DNA from: Anaeromyces robustus
Taxonomy: Eukaryota; Neocallimastigomycota; Neocallimastigomycetes; Neocallimastigales; Neocallimastigaceae
Reading direction: 5' to 3'
Assembly (NCBI GenBank): GCA_002104895.1
Contig: MCFG01000244.1
Coordinates: 1-64,000, forward strand
Length of the DNA: 64,000 nt
Shown: piece by piece, positions 1 to 12,059 of the stretch
Layout: every line of letters starts with the position of its first letter
Position numbering within the stretch: position 1 is the stretch's first letter
Notes under the pieces: model-generated
What the model was told of the DNA's origin: nothing
What the model saw: only the letters and a program-made list of their open reading frames with translations
Database searches by the model: none
Program-made: the position numbers and the translations under genes

Positions 1-3000
1 AAAAAAAATTATAAAAAAATTTTTTAAAATACTACAAAGGTAATGATATTATTGTTCTTACACCAATAAAATTTAAATAATTTAATTAAATTCTCATATT
101 TTAATATATATTATTGTATTTATTGATAAATTAAAAAAATGTAAAATAATAAATGATTTTGTTTTCTGTTAAATTTCACATTTATATCATACAAAAAGCA
201 ATACTTGTTTCAAAAATATTACCAAAAATAATTTTAAAAATGTTATTATTATTATTTAAAAAAATTTCTAACAAAAATTTATATCTTTATAATAATATAA
301 ATGTTTAAATAGTAACCAAAAATATTATTACTAATATTTAAAAAATAACACTAAAATAATAAAATAATTAAAATATATAATATAAAAATTAAAAAAAAAA
401 TTAAAAAAAGAAAAAAAATAAAAAAGAAAAGAAAAGAAAAAAAGAGAAAAGGAAAAAAAAAAAAAAAAAAAAAAGAAATAAAATAATAAGAAAATAATAT
501 AATAAAATAATAAAATAATAAAAAGAAAAAGGGGCGACAAAGGTCATTCAATTTTATATTAATTTTTTAAAAAAAAAATTTTTTTGTTTTTTTTTTTTTT
601 TTTCAAAATTATTTATTGGAACATATTTGTTTCAATATTTTCCATTTTAATATAAAATAAAATTCTATATATAGTTATTTTAATCATACAAATATATACT
701 AAAAAAGTTAATGTTAATATTATAGGTTAAATTTTAATATAAATAAAATTTTTCAAAAAAAAAATAATTTTTTTAAATTATCCCATTTATTTCATACGAA
801 TATCAATTTTAATATTATAATTAATTTAATTTAAATATAATATGATTTACAAAATATAATAAACTTTGTATATATTATGGGAATTTTAATAAAACAATGA
901 GTAATAAAAAAATGAGTAATAAGTAAATAAAATTATAAAGTTGCATATTATTTGGAATGAAGTACAAATGAAAACTTTAATTAATATAAATTTAATTATA
1001 AATATATTAAAAAAATAACCTAATTTAATATAAAATAACATGATTAGGAAAATTATTATTATAACGGAAAAAAAAATTTTGTAACAATATACATAAATCA
1101 GTTTATAATTAATATAACCTTTTTATAAAATAAAAAAAAAAAAAAAAAAAAAACGATTCAACTGAAATATACATTCTTTTATTAACATATAATTAAAAAA
1201 AAACATAAAAATGAAAACCCTATAAATATGATGATAATATAATAGTATTTTTTTATATTATATTATTATCAAATAAAACAATAAAATAATAAAAATATAT
1301 TTATGATAATAAAATTTTACTTATCATTATTTGTTCTACATTTATAATTTAAATAAAAGCTGTAAAATAAATTTCAATAAATTTGAACTATCTAAACATC
1401 GTCTATTTCTTTTTTTTAATATAAATAAATTTAATGCCTTTTTTAAATAAATAGATATATATTTATAAATATATCTTTTTTTTCATTTTTTTATTAATTG
1501 TAATTCAAAATGAATTAAAATTAATATATAAACATATGTTAGAAATATTTATATATATTATCTTAATATTAACAACTCTTTGTTTGAGATATTAATATAT
1601 AAAATATAAAATAAAATTTAAAAAATTCTCCTATAGCTTTTTTTTTCTTTTTCTTTTTTTTTTATTTAATTAAAAAACTTAAAATATTATTTTATTTGGT
1701 TATAATCTTTATTAATAACGGAATATATAAAAAAATTCTTCTGTAGATTCTTTTTTGTTGTTGTTGTTTTAAATCTTAAAACTTTTATTTTGTAATTAAT
1801 GAAATAAAATATAATTTTAATAATAATTAAATTGCTCTCTTTAATAAAATTAATAATATTAATTAAAAATAAGAAAAAATGAATACCGATATATTGATGG
1901 TAAAATAATTATTATTGGATTATTTTATTATTTATATTATGCCTTGTAAATAATAAATAAATAAACAAATAAAAACACATTATTATCCAATAATTTATAT
2001 AATAAAAATTAATATTTATGTTTAAAGTTCTTGTGTGTAATAATAATTCTTTAAAAAAAAAAAGAGTAATAATGAAATATTAAAAAATAAATATTAAAAA
2101 TTTTTTTTAATATTTAATTAAAAATGCTGCTACCTAAATAAAAAAAAAAAATTCTACCTCTCTTTGATACTAATATTCAAATTTTAAACATAATAATTTA
2201 AAAATAAAACCCATAAAAATATTATAGCTACATTTATGGCTACACAATTGTGTTTAAAATTGTGTAGCCGTAAATGAATAAAAAAAAAATAATTAATTAC
2301 ATTTTTCCTCTAAGTACAAAATTTGTACTTAAATATAAAAAAAAAAAAAACTAAATAAATTAGTAGTTTCTAATTAAAAAAATAAATGTTTTTTTATTTG
2401 ATACCAAGAATTACCGTTACAATTAGTATTATACATTAAAAAATATATAGATACTAAAAATTTAACTGTTACAATTAAGATTATATTTAAAAATATATAT
2501 AAACTTGATTTTCTGTTTTATAAATTCATATTAAACATAGAGAGTAATAAAATAATTTTAAAAGCATGTTTCAATTATTATATTATTTATTAATTTTTAC
2601 GTAATAAATGAATAAATTAATAAATAATTTTGTATTAAAAAAAATTAAAATAAATTTCCTTCATTATACTTTATCCTGAAACATTTAATTAAATTTTTTA
2701 TATGAATATATTGACATGCTTTTTTATTTTATTGTTTAAAAATCGTAATAGATATAAGTTTGCATTAAAGAATTATTATTAATAATGAATTTAAACTTCT
2801 TTTATTATTGTTATTTTTAGTATAATTTAATTATTCTATATATTTACTTATTTATTTTACTTTTATAAATAATATTTATTTTATTTACTATTATTACTAT
2901 TATTATTTCTATTATTTTTATTATTAATTATAATAATTTATTTTTATTATTTATTATAATATATTAATACATATAATATTGTTGATTATATAATATATTT

Positions 3001-5780
3001 ATATATTATAATAATCAATTGTATAATATATAATAATTTGAATAATGGAAAAAAAATATTTAAACAAATATTTAATTTTTAATATATATTTTAGTATTTA
3101 ATATTTTAACCAATAATAGTTCAATATTTTTAATATTTTTATCTTTCACAATTAAATTAAATTTTCATTTTTAAATTAAAGATTATTTTTTACTTTAATT
3201 AAAAATTAACTTCATTAAAAAAGCTAAAATTTTTTTTTCTAGTTTCATATTAACTAGAAAAAAAAAAAAAGAAAAGAGGAAAAAGAGGAAAAAAGAGAAT
3301 AAATAAAAGCGATTAAATGGTTTTTAATTATTATTATTTAATAATAAAATAATATATATTTATTTCTTATTCATTTGTTTATTTATTTATTTATAAATGA
3401 TATATTTAAAAATATAAATTTATAACAAAAAATGTTGATAAATTTTTTTAATTATAATTTAGTATCATAATTAACACACATAATATTATTACCACACATA
3501 ATATCATTCATTATCATTCATTGAGTAGAACTTAATTAATTATAATAATTTCATTTATTATATTGATGACTAGATAATGAATACATATGTCATACATCAA
3601 ACATTAAAATTTCCTTGACACTTTTTAACATTACTATTTATTTATATATACATTACTATTTATTTATTTAACTATTTACACTTCAAATAATTACTACTAA
3701 AAAATATTATTTCTATGAGAATGTTATTTAATATAATCAAAAGATACAAATGAATATCTTTAATATAAAAACAAATAAAATATATTATAATATATATTTT
3801 ATTAATTTTTAAATTAATTATTTAATGGATAAAATATTAATATAACAATAGTATATTTAATTTATTATTAATATAATTTTTTATTAATATAAAACTCTAA
3901 ATAATAATATGAATTATTATTATTTAAATAGTATATCACAAAATTTGTATATATTCATTTTTTTATTTTTTTATTATTGTTTATATTTTTTTAAAAAATA
4001 AGCTCCTATATTATTACGGTTAATAAATATTATTTAACATTATATTTATTAAAGAACAATAATTTTACCCCTTATATTATTTTTTAACATGACTTATTAG
4101 TTGTTTTTTTTTATATATATTAACCTCAAGTCATAATATAAAATGGATACAGTAACACAAAAAAAATAACTAGTGGAATATATATTTAGTGGCTTATTAA
4201 TACTAATTTATACTATTAAAATATAAAATTATTAAAAATGCATATTTTATTTTATTTATTTATTTATTTATTTAAATATATATTATCAATTTGATATTTT
4301 TATATTAGATATTTCTACCAAAAAATTTGATAAAGCTATAAAGAAAAAATACAATCTAAGAGATAAAAAATTTATATAATATTTTGTTTTATTTTTTTTA
4401 ATATATAATAAATTCGTGATAAATAAAAAAACCACTTAAATAACCATAAATAGTAGTTTACTTGATAATATTTTAAATTAAAAAAAAAAAAGATGTGAAA
4501 CATAATTAAAAGTCTAAAACATATTTTTTAATTTAAAAAATAAATTATACATATTTAGTCATATTAATAACAAGAAATAAAAATAAGATATTTGTTAAAA
4601 TAAATTTTTTAATGTATATCATATGACAATTATATATGAATTATCCTATTATCTAGTGTTATTCACCATTATATTAAATAAAAAGATTATATCCATTTAA
4701 AAAGTAAATAAATTAATAAATTAAGTTTATATATGAAAAAAAATTTTTTTGTATTTCTTTTATAATATTAATTTAAAATTTTATTAAAATCTATATAAAC
4801 CCTCATATTATTAATTGATTGATTAAATATAATTATTATATTATGAATTTAATTATATATTAAATATATTTTTAAAAAAAAAAAATAAAAAAAATTTCCA
4901 TAAAACAAAAAAAAAAAAAATAAAAAAAAACATAAAATTAAACCTAAAATTATAAAAAAATTTAAAAAAAAAAAAAAAAACGAATTAATACAATTTAAAA
5001 GTTTCAAATATTATTATTAAATGTTGTATATACATTTTTTAAAACTTTATTCATAATATCTAAAACATTTATTTTATTAAAAGTTACAAAAAAAAAAAAA
5101 TAATGAAGTTATAGGAAAAAAAAAATGTAAGAGTTATTTTAAATATAAAATAAAAAAAAAGTATATTATTATATATATTTAATTGAAAAGTTTCATGATG
5201 AAAAAATAAAATACCAATAATTATATATATAATAATATTATAATATTTAATATTTAAATATTGTATATTTTAACTTTTTAATATTGTTTTTATTTATTTA
5301 TTTATTTATTTAGTTATTTTTTATTATCATTTTATAATTAATATTATTGATTATTTATAATATTACTAATATTATTATAAAGCAATTTATTCATTAATTA
5401 TTTATATATTATGTAATATTATATATATATTTATTTATTAATCATTCACTATTTATGATATATATAAAAATATATATTATTATATTATTGTATACTAATG
5501 ATTACTATTATATTGTTTCATTAATTTACTTCTTTATTCTTATTATTAAGCCAATAATATTTTATATTTTTTAATTTCTTAAATGTATTTCTTTTTTTAT
5601 ACAATATAAACTTTATTAAATATAAAAATTTTTTTCATATATTATATCCTAATTTATATTAATTTTTAAAATGGAATATTAATTTAATTAAAAAAAAATA
5701 ATATAGTAATTGAAAATAAATAATATAGTAATTGAAAAACATGTTAATTTATATATCATATAATGTTTTTTTTTTTTTTT
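1..5780. other. Gene-free A/T desert upstream of the first cellulase
   Basis: Almost entirely A/T with homopolymer runs and short TTTA or TAA tracts. The only open frames are poly-Phe/Tyr/Ile translations of T-rich sequence, for example around 331-551, which are not credible proteins. No splice-site-bounded coding texture was found. The one structured element is a hairpin at 2231-2276, listed separately. Confidence 0.75.
2231..2276. repeat. 19-bp inverted repeat (hairpin) in A/T desert
   Basis: Arms 2231-2249 and 2258-2276 are complementary over 19 positions with one G/T-type mismatch, and the loop is 8 bases. Each arm contains GGCTACACAATT or its complement, which stands out from the surrounding A/T. 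It could be an RNA stem-loop or the joined terminal repeats of a small mobile element. No gene lies nearby. Confidence 0.6.
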
Positions 5781-5792
5781 TTATGAAATTAG

Positions 5793-5800
5793 TATAAAAA
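5793..5800 (+). promoter_or_regulatory. TATA box of GH6 copy 1
   Basis: TATAAAAA lies about 205 bases before the ATG, within an AAATTAGTATAAAAAGAA context that resembles the regions before copies 2 and 3. Transcription would then start roughly 30 bases downstream, leaving a 5' UTR of about 170 bases. Confidence 0.5.
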
Positions 5801-5860
5801 GAACAAAAATGTACCTTTAATTTTAATTCTTCATATCTTTATTATTAAAGAATTATTCTT

Positions 5861-5879
5861 ATTTTCTCTGGAAGAAAAT
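5861..5879 (+). promoter_or_regulatory. Conserved 5' UTR inverted repeat, GH6 copy 1
   Basis: The 19 bases ATTTTCTCTGGAAGAAAAT form a 7-bp perfect inverted repeat with loop CTGGA; the arms extend to 9 bp here (5859-5881). The same 19 bases occur before GH6 copy 3 (18389-18407) at nearly the same distance from the TATA box. A second shared block follows at 5931-5944 (TTTGC then CAAAGTCA). The position downstream of the TATA box suggests an RNA stem-loop in the leader or a downstream promoter element. Confidence 0.55.
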
Positions 5880-5997
5880 AATATATTAAAAAATAAAAAA
5901 TAATAAACAATAAAATTTTTTTTGCACAAAGTCAAAAAAAAAACAAAAAAACGCAATTATAATATATTCAAATTAAAATAGATTCTAATTATTAAAA

Positions 5998-7464
5998 ATG
6001 AAAACTACTATTGCTTTAACTGCTGCTGCTGCTCTTGCCGCTAAGGTTTCTGCTGCTTGCTGGTCTCAAAGTTTAGGTTACTCATGTTGTACAAATGCTA
6101 GCACTCCAGTTGTTTACTCTGATAATGACGGTGACTGGGGTGTTGAAAACGGTAACTGGTGTGGTATTCCAGTTCCAGAAACTTGCTGGGCTGAAAAATT
6201 AGGTTACTCTTGCTGTACTTCTACTTCTCAAGTTGTTTACACTGATGGTGATGGTAACTGGGGTGTTGAAAACGGTAACTGGTGTGGTATTACTACTGGT
6301 TCAACTCCAGGTCCAAGTCCAAGTCCAAACCCAGATCCAACTCCAGACAACACTCAATACAAGATCAGTGGTAACCCATTCTCTGGAGTTGAATTCTACC
6401 TTAACCCATACTACGTTGAAGAAGTTGAAAATGCTATTAAGCAAATGACTAGCTCTTCTCTTAAGGCTAAGGCTGAAAAGATGAAGACTTACTCTAACGC
6501 CATCTGGCTTGATAACATTAAGAACATGCAAAGTTGGTTAGAACCAAATCTTAAGGGTGCACTTTCACAACACCAATCTACTGGTAAGGATGTCTTAACT
6601 GTCTTTGTTGTTTACGATTTACCAGGTCGTGATTGTCACGCTCTTGCTTCCAATGGTGAACTTCTTGCTAACGATTCTGATGCTCAACGTTACAAGACTG
6701 AATACATTGATGTTATTGAAAGTCACTTAAAGAAATACACTGCTCAACCAGTTGTTCTTATTATTGAACCAGATTCACTTGCTAACATGGTTACTAACAT
6801 TGAAAACACTCCAGCTTGTGCTGAATCTGAAACTTACTACTACGATGGTCACGCTTACTTACTTAAGAAGTTTGGTGTTCTTGACCACGTTGCTATGTAC
6901 CTTGATATTGGTCACGCTTTCTGGTTAGGTTGGGATGATAACCGTGAAAAGGCTACTAAGGTTTACAAGAAGGTTATTGACTCTGGTTCTCCAGGTAAGG
7001 TTCGTGGTTTCGTTGATAACGTTGCTAACTACACTCCATGGGAAGACCCAACTCTTTCTCGTGGTCCAGATACTGAATGGAACCCATGTCCAGATGAAAA
7101 GAGATACTTAGAAGCTATGTACAAGGACTTTACTTCTGCTGGTATTAAGTCTGTTTACTTCGTCAGTGACTCTTCTCGTAATGGTCACAAGACTGACCGT
7201 AAGCACCCAGGTGAATGGTGTAACCAAACTGGTGTTGGTATTGGTGCTCGTCCACAAGCTAGTCCAATCTCTGGTATGAGTTACCTTGATGCTTTCTACT
7301 GGATTAAGCCACTTGGTGAATCTGATGGTACCTCTGATGAATCTGCTGCTCGTTTCGATGGTTACTGTGGTCACGATACCGCTATGAAACCAGCTCCAGA
7401 AGCCGGTCAATGGTTCCAAAAGCACTTCGAACAAGGTCTTGAAAATGCTAACCCACCACTCTAA
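5998..7464 (+). CDS. Secreted double-dockerin GH6 cellobiohydrolase, copy 1
   Basis: Cellulase of glycoside hydrolase family 6 (the Cel6A family), which releases cellobiose processively from cellulose chain ends with inversion. The 488 residues comprise a signal peptide (1-19/20), two fungal dockerin (CBM10-type) modules at about 21-57 and 63-98, each Cys-rich and ending NGNWCGI, a Pro/Ser linker (99-120) and the catalytic domain (121-488). Expected catalytic motifs are present: [15 protein letters not shown] (acid Asp of the RDC turn), [12 protein letters not shown] and [12 protein letters not shown]. The dockerins should anchor the enzyme to scaffoldin in the extracellular cellulosome. One exon, much richer in G+C than its surroundings, with strong codon bias (AAG, GGT, AAC). 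First of three tandem paralogues. The start is set by the signal peptide. Confidence 0.97.
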   Translation: MKTTIALTAAAALAAKVSAACWSQSLGYSCCTNASTPVVYSDNDGDWGVENGNWCGIPVPETCWAEKLGYSCCTSTSQVVYTDGDGNWGVENGNWCGITTGSTPGPSPSPNPDPTPDNTQYKISGNPFSGVEFYLNPYYVEEVENAIKQMTSSSLKAKAEKMKTYSNAIWLDNIKNMQSWLEPNLKGALSQHQSTGKDVLTVFVVYDLPGRDCHALASNGELLANDSDAQRYKTEYIDVIESHLKKYTAQPVVLIIEPDSLANMVTNIENTPACAESETYYYDGHAYLLKKFGVLDHVAMYLDIGHAFWLGWDDNREKATKVYKKVIDSGSPGKVRGFVDNVANYTPWEDPTLSRGPDTEWNPCPDEKRYLEAMYKDFTSAGIKSVYFVSDSSRNGHKTDRKHPGEWCNQTGVGIGARPQASPISGMSYLDAFYWIKPLGESDGTSDESAARFDGYCGHDTAMKPAPEAGQWFQKHFEQGLENANPPL

Positions 7465-8447
7465 GCAGTTGAAATTTTATATTATTTAGAATAACCTAAA
7501 TAAATAAATAATAAATAATTAGTTAGAATTTAAATGTATAAAAATAATTTTACAAAAAAAAAATAGTATCAAAAAAAAAAAAAAATGAACAACAAATTAA
7601 TTAATTACCAAAGAAAAGTAAGAATATAAATAAAGATATTTTATATTATTATAATTGAATTATAATAATAATAATAATAAAAAGTAGAGTAATAAAAGTA
7701 ATAAATAAATAATAATAAAAATTAATAAAATAAAAATAATAAAATATAATTAGTATAATATAATGTTAAATAAGATTTGGTGTTCGTAATTTAATTTTTT
7801 ATATATTTAGAATAAACTAAATATTATAATTATAATTTATTAATTAATAAATTATTGAACAACAAAATAAACAATTGTGTATTGTTATAATTGAATTATA
7901 ATGAATATATGATTATAATTGAATTATAATAATATAAAAAAAAAAAACTAAATATATTAGTAAAATGAAATAAAAAATTTAAAAAAAATAAAAAATAAAA
8001 AATAAAAAAATATCAATAAAAATAAAGAAAATAAAAAAAATAAAAGAATAAAAAATAAAAGAAATTAAATTTGAAAATTAAGTATCCATTTGTTCATTTA
8101 ATCTAAGTGTTATTTACACTCTTTAATTTTTATTTGATTATAGTCATTATTTTATTTTTATTTGTATTTTATTTGATTATAGTCATTATAAATTATTAAC
8201 AGATGGTAATATAATAATAAATAATATGATAATATTAATAAATATATATATATATATATATTTGAAAAAATTAATTTGATAGTATGGAACTTTAAATTAT
8301 AATATATATTTTTATTTGTTATTTTTTTTTTTTTTCACTATGTCTTTTATATTTTGTTTAAATAATTAAAAATATTAATTATGTATCATACAAATTATTT
8401 TTTAAATAATCTTTTTAATAGTTTATATGTGACCAGTGATAATAGTG
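7465..8447. other. A/T-rich downstream region of GH6 copy 1 with repeated palindrome
   Basis: No coding texture. It holds three copies of the near-perfect palindrome ATTATAATTGAATTATAAT (7648-7666, 7885-7902 lacking the first base, 7912-7930), plus a direct repeat of ATTTGATTATAGTCATTAT near 8132-8190. Confidence 0.6.
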
Positions 8448-9088
8448 TAAATAATAGAATTAATAATATTGTTAAGGGTTATAAATTGGTTACCTTATAA
8501 CAATTTTTCTATTTCTGTTATTAGAACTATTTTTATATTTTTTTAATTGGTGGAAGAGAATCTGGTTTTAATGAAATAACTAACAATGATCCATATAATA
8601 AGGAATGGAAATGTTTGTTAAAATGTCAAATTGATTCTGATACATATACAGAACTTCCATTTTTGATGCGATCTGTAGCTCTATTGAATGATAACATGCC
8701 TGTTGTTTGCAAAAGACAACATATATTATTCAATAAATTCAAAACTTCAATAAATTCAAAACCAACCTCTACAAGAACATTAATGCTGATAACACAGCCT
8801 AGTAAGGCAAATACCGATCCTATTACCGACCCAAGTAAAAAAGAATAGATCAATTTTACATTAATTCTCTACGTAGAATTAAGGGCTAGTGTGGATTTAT
8901 TGTTTTTATGTATTACTATACTATTTTATACCCTCCAGTATTACTCATTATTATCTATAATATTTTACTGGTTTTTTTATTTTTTTTAGTATCATTTTTT
9001 TTATTATGTGTTTTTTTATGATTCATGTATTTTAATATTTAAATTCAATAAAAGTGACGTACAAATTGTGTGCCATAAAAAAAAAAAA
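8448..9088 (+). repeat. Unclassified polyadenylated repeat, copy A of a tandem pair
   Basis: Unit of about 640 bp repeated directly at 9089-9719, with a third copy at 47679-48185. It contains an 80-odd-residue open stretch ending at 8848 (residues such as NNDPYNKEWKCLLKCQIDS and LLNDNMPVVCKRQH) in an otherwise non-coding region. The unit ends with AATAAA near 9047 and then an A-run at 9077-9089, which looks like a retroposed transcript 3' end. The protein family is not recognised. The 5' part carries a 56-bp segment that lies inverted in copy B. Confidence 0.7.
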
Positions 9089-9719
9089 AGTAAATAATAG
9101 AATATTTTAATAATGTTGTTAAGGGTTGTAAAAATAGTTCTAATAACGGAAATAGAAAAATTGTTATAAGGTAACCAATTTATATTTTTTTAATTAGTGG
9201 AAGAAAATCTGGTTTTAATGAAATAACTAACAATGATCCATATAATAAGGAATGGAAATGTTTGTTAAAATGTCAAATTGATTCTGGTACATATACAGAA
9301 TTTCCATTCTTATTGCAATCTGCGGCTCTATTGAATGATAATATGCCTGTTGTTTGCAAAAGACAACATTTATTATTCAATAAATTCAAAACTTCAATAA
9401 ATTCAAAACCAACCTCTACAAGAACATTAATGCTGATAACACAGCCTAGTAAGCCAAATCTCGATCCTATTACCGACCCAAGTAAAAAAGGATAGATCAA
9501 TTTTATTTTAATTCTCTACGTAGAATTAAGGGCTAGTATAGATTTATTGTTTTTATGTATTACTATACTATTTTATACCTTCCAGTATTATTCATTACTA
9601 TCTATAATGTTTATTTGTTTTTTTTTTTTTTTTTTATTTTGTGTTTTTATATGATTCACATATATTAATAGTTAAACTTAATAAAGATGATGTTCAGATT
9701 ATGAGCTTTAAAAAAAAAA
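9089..9719 (+). repeat. Unclassified polyadenylated repeat, copy B of a tandem pair
   Basis: Nearly identical to copy A in its coding-like part (ending 9495) and 3' tail, with AATAAA near 9680 and an A-run at 9711-9719. The 56 bases at 9129-9184 are the reverse complement of 8480-8535 in copy A with a single mismatch, while sequence on both sides keeps the same orientation. A pyrimidine tract and TTAG precede the shared coding-like part, resembling a 3' splice site. Function unknown. Confidence 0.7.
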
Positions 9720-11669
9720 TTCATATTAATTAATCTCTTTTTTTATTTTTTTAACAAAAAAGGTTTCTTAAACTAAGATAAGCATCTTGTAATAATTTAT
9801 TTGGACTCATAAGTATCATGGACGTTATACATTCAAAAAAAATTAAACATATTGAGGAATAGAAACAATTATTCAAAAAGTTTATCAGTGTAACCTGTTC
9901 GGTTAATTGTAGGATTGTCATACTTACTTACTATTATAACTATATTATGTTGGATTTCTATACCTTTCTAGGTTTTTTTTTTTCGATTGGTGTAATACTA
10001 TGATGAATTTTCTAGGCAAATTTCAAGAGCATCAACGTTGAAAAGTTAAAGTATAGAATTTATTAAAACACGGATTTGAATGATATTTCCAAAAATGGAG
10101 TATCATTTGTTAAATAGGAAAAGTTAGATTTTTAATATCTTTTATCCTTCCTTCTTTATTTATTTTATTTTATTTTATTTTAATTAATTTTAAAATAAAT
10201 ATTTAAGTATATATATATGTATGTTCTAGACTAATATTAGATCAAAATTACTTCTACCAAGTCTAAAAAAAAAAATATCACTTATTATGGACTACAAATC
10301 TATAATTCTATATTCTATTTCTAAATTATTATTATTATTATAACAAAGAATTAAATAATTTGACGGATATTTAAAAAAAATGCCTATTAATGAATAAATT
10401 AATACTCTGTTAAACTCAAGTTTTACTAATCAAAAAATTATTAGAAATAAAGAATCTTTGGTTTTATTAAAAATTATTAATAATGTTGAAAAAAAAATAA
10501 AAGATACTAATAAACATTTCCTTTTACTTTATATTGAAATGAAATAATTTTATTTATACAAATATCAAAATATTTTATCAAATTCATTATTTCTCTACAA
10601 AAAAAAAATATTGTTCAACATCAGTTAGATATTTTTTATATTGATGAATAATTACTTTACAACTTTTTATGTATACACTCTCAAAAATGTATAATAATTT
10701 TCATATTATCAAAATAAATGTTTAAGAAGATGATATACTTGTATATAAATTATTTTAAAATAATTATTATATATAAAATAACATCTTTTGTTTTGTTTTG
10801 TTTTTTTTTTTTTTTTTTTGTTTTTTTTTATTAATTTATTGTTCAAAATAAGCCATCTTTATTAAAAAGTAATATTATATAAATTATATATATAATTTAT
10901 TTTATACTTTTATTTTATTATTTATTATTAAACACATTTTTTATTATTTTTGTACCATAAAATAATTTAATAAAATAATTAAAAAGTTTATATTTTTTTG
11001 AACATTATGAAATTATAAATAATTAAAACTTGAAATTTTTATTGATTTCATTTTCATTATTATTTAATACATTATTTAAATTTTTGATGTTTTTAATAAA
11101 ACTAAAGAATATACGCGTTTTAATTTATCAAATTATAACTTTAATAGAATAATAAAAAAAATTTTTTAATAAAATTTATGAAATAATAATAATAATAATA
11201 ATAATAAAAAGAAAAACAACTTTAAAAAAAATTAATAAAACTTTATTCTTAATTTCAATAAATTCAATACAATAAACAAAAAAGTATAAAAATAATTAAC
11301 TTTTTATAAAAGAATTGAAATTTTTTTTAAAAATAATTGAATCATATCATTTTTATTATTTATTTATTTAATTATCTACATATAATTTTTTTTATTTAAT
11401 TAGCTATTTATTTTATTACATTTATTTGTTCAATTATTTATTTTATATTATTATTTTCATAATCAATAAATATGAAAAATTAAAATTCAAAAGAATTTTA
11501 TTATCTCACTTTCTTTAAAAAAATCATCAAAATAAAAAAAATAATAATAATAATAATTAAATACAATAATGTTTTATTAAAAATATTGTTTAATATAAAC
11601 AATTTTAAATTTTATTTCTAAAATTAAATAAATTATATAATAAGAAATATATAAAAATTATTTTTAAAT

Positions 11670-11704
<35 letters not shown>

Positions 11705-11960
11705 TTTATATTTAAAATCCAAATAAATAGAATAAATATATACATGTTTTGTATAAAACTATTAAATATTAATAATAAAGTTTATATAGTATATATAAAT
11801 TTAAAAAAAAATTAATAAATTTAATTATTAATTTTCTATATAAATGTTAAAAAAAAAAAAACACGCTCAAAAATTTATTAAATTTTATTTAAATATATCT
11901 AAAAAAAATAATATATTATTATTAAAGAAAAAAAAATTCTTTTTTATTTTTTTTTTTTTC
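9720..11960. other. A/T desert between GH6 copies 1 and 2
   Basis: From 9740 to 10140 the composition is less extreme, which suggests old decayed sequence. Its last part (10003-10115) is related to 21072-21190, listed separately. The rest is homopolymer runs, TAA and AT tracts, with no coding signal. Confidence 0.6.
10003..10115 (+). repeat. Diverged dispersed repeat, family 2, copy 1
   Basis: Shares with 21072-21190, in the same order, a TTTTC.AG.CAA.TTTCAAG.GC.TC block and then an AATTTATT..A.AC.G-ATTTGAATG block. The copies are clearly diverged. No protein was recognised. It is probably a remnant of an old mobile element. Confidence 0.45.
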
Positions 11961-12059
11961 ATCAAAAATTAGTATTAAAATAAGAAAAATATATTTTATA
12001 TTTAAAATTAAATAAAAATTTTATACAAAAATATATATAGACCTATTATTATTAACAAA

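Noticed and set aside
331-551. Overlapping poly-Phe/Tyr frames on the minus strand
   Set aside because: Low-complexity translation of A-rich sequence. No start context, domain or splice structure.
7108-7434. 108-residue antisense open frame repeated in all three GH6 genes (also 13170-13496 and 19672-19998)
   Set aside because: It is conserved only because the sense strand is conserved. The composition is Thr/Ser/Val-rich in the way expected from the complement of GGT, GAT and AAG codons, and there is no independent start or family.
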